A stretch of 64,000 nt of DNA from Actinosynnema pretiosum (lineage in GTDB: Bacteria; Actinomycetota; Actinomycetes; Mycobacteriales; Pseudonocardiaceae), in NCBI RefSeq assembly GCF_024171695.1, contig NZ_JAMTCF010000001.1:735061-799060 (forward strand), in the 5' to 3' direction. The translations under genes and the position numbers were made by a program. Shown here one piece after another: positions 63,273-64,000 of the stretch (position 1 is the first letter of the stretch; each line of letters opens with the position of its first letter). The notes below the pieces were generated by a model. That model saw only the letters and a program-made list of their open reading frames with translations, searched no databases and had not been told where the DNA came from.

Positions 63273-63551
63273 GTGCAGCAGTGGGGCGTCCTCGTCGTCG
63301 TGGCCGCGGTGACTGTTCTCGTCGTTCTGGTGAGGGCGATGAAGGCCTTCGAGAAGGTCGCGCCGAACGCGCGCTTCCGCGCCGAGTTCAAAGTAGGCAA
63401 ACACAGCGCGGCGTCACTGGAGATCAGCCCCGTGCGCCCCGACCGGCAGCAGTTGCCCGCATCTCCCGTAGACGCGCCACAGCCTCTCGCCCCGACTACG
63501 GCACCCGTACTCCCTCGGCGGCGAGGACGGCGTGGGCGTCGGGGTCGGTAG
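63273..63551 (+). CDS. small one-TM protein on the opposite strand
   Basis: A 92-residue protein with one TM helix (VLVVVAAVTVLVVLV) followed by a soluble stretch (FRAEFKVGKHSAASLEISP) and an Arg-rich tail. It is the only plus-strand gene in this phage block besides the recombinase, so it may be a lysogenically expressed cargo gene. It overlaps the end of the convergent structural gene by 56 bases, which lowers confidence. GGGGTGGAG precedes the GTG. Confidence 0.5.
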   Translation: MQQWGVLVVVAAVTVLVVLVRAMKAFEKVAPNARFRAEFKVGKHSAASLEISPVRPDRQQLPASPVDAPQPLAPTTAPVLPRRRGRRGRRGR

Positions 63552-64000
63552 GCGGGTCGGGGAACAGCCCGACGTCCTCGGGTGGTGTGGGGCTGCTGGT
63601 GGCGCGCAGGGTGAGGGTCTGGCGGACCTGGCCGGTGTTGTCGCCGCTGGTGCTGATGCCCACCACCCATGCGGGGGTGTCCAGGGCCGCGCCGGTCTGG
63701 TCGACCACGCGCACCAGGTCGCCGAGCGTCAGGCGCGGGTCGGGCAGGATCTCGACCTCGCCGAGGACGGGGAGAGGGCGGGCGGCCATGCCGAGCAGGT
63801 GGTTGGCCAGGGTGGCGGCGGTGTCCCAGCGTTGGATCCACGGGGTGGCTGTGACCTGGTAGGTCTGCGCGCCGTAGCGCTGCTGGCTGGTGGTGTCGGT
63901 GCGGCGGACGGTGCGAGTGCCGGTGGTGCTGTCCTGGTAAGCACGGGGGGCGCGGATGGCCAGGGAGTTGGTGCCGCCGGTGGTGATCATGTAGACGGTG
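63496..64000 (-). CDS. phage structural protein, C-terminal part
   Basis: The last 168 or so residues of a protein that begins beyond base 64000. The segment TYQVTATPWIQRWDTAATLANHLLGMAARPLPVLGEVEILPDPRLTLGDLVRVVDQTG looks like the end of a phage minor tail or tail-fibre-associated protein, where such LGDLVRV strands occur. The assignment rests on position upstream of the lysis genes and general character. No complete start is in the window. Confidence 0.6.
   Translation of the reverse strand, partial: TVYMITTGGTNSLAIRAPRAYQDSTTGTRTVRRTDTTSQQRYGAQTYQVTATPWIQRWDTAATLANHLLGMAARPLPVLGEVEILPDPRLTLGDLVRVVDQTGAALDTPAWVVGISTSGDNTGQVRQTLTLRATSSPTPPEDVGLFPDPPTDPDAHAVLAAEGVRVP

Overview
The window is uniformly GC-rich, with coding sequence biased to G/C in third positions, frequent GTG starts and many genes overlapping by GTGA. 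Gene content (class I cholesterol oxidase, LLM-class flavin enzymes, LAXTG cell-wall anchoring, snapalysin, IdeR/DmdR-type iron box, LacI-controlled sugar ABC system) points to a filamentous actinomycete, most likely Pseudonocardiales such as Actinosynnema or Saccharothrix. This placement is an impression from the proteins, not a database result. No rRNA, tRNA, CRISPR array or insertion sequence was recognised.

Layout. 1-6.3 kb: the end of an FAD-linked oxidase coupled to an alpha/beta hydrolase, a repeat-rich spacer, a one-domain voltage-gated cation channel with a Ca-channel-like filter, a Tat-exported cholesterol oxidase, a Cys-rich small protein and an SDR divergent from a TetR regulator. 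7.1-17.3 kb: one giant surface-protein gene (3372 aa) built of about 24 SdrD/Cna-B-type modules with an LAWTG sorting signal. 17.5-20.2 kb: a small secreted protein and a 704-aa protein with a HEPN-like Rx4H motif. 20.5-29.6 kb: pyruvate formate-lyase and its activase, a coupled operon (Rv1733c-like membrane protein, CBS-BON protein, double universal stress protein), and two Acg-type nitroreductases, one short. Together these resemble the actinobacterial DevR/DosR hypoxia-dormancy gene set. A dense array of short palindromes lies inside it.

30.2-38.7 kb: an immunity-like protein, a two-component system running into an ABC exporter, and a LacI-regulated sugar ABC importer. 38.9-49.6 kb: a protein with an N-terminal LQR/GN/VQR tract of the kind seen in contractile-injection-system cargo, a siderophore-interacting protein under an iron box, two LLM enzymes, an S4 protein, an SDR, a MarR regulator and HtpG. 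49.7-58 kb: small conserved proteins, an SDR/XRE pair, a secreted protein, RbsD/FucU, snapalysin, a TetR-MFS pair with two operators, and an Lrp-AzlCD pair.

58.4-64 kb is one end of an integrated phage: a large serine recombinase convergent with a minus-strand lysis cassette (GH25-LysM endolysin, a one-TM protein, a holin-like protein, a GP88-like protein) and the end of a structural gene that runs off the window. Several intergenic regions (1.5-2.2, 27.3-27.7, 29.7-30.1 and 53.4 kb) hold degenerate tandem or palindromic repeats. At least five genes appear to be read from leaderless transcripts, with a -10-like hexamer 6-8 nt before the start codon.
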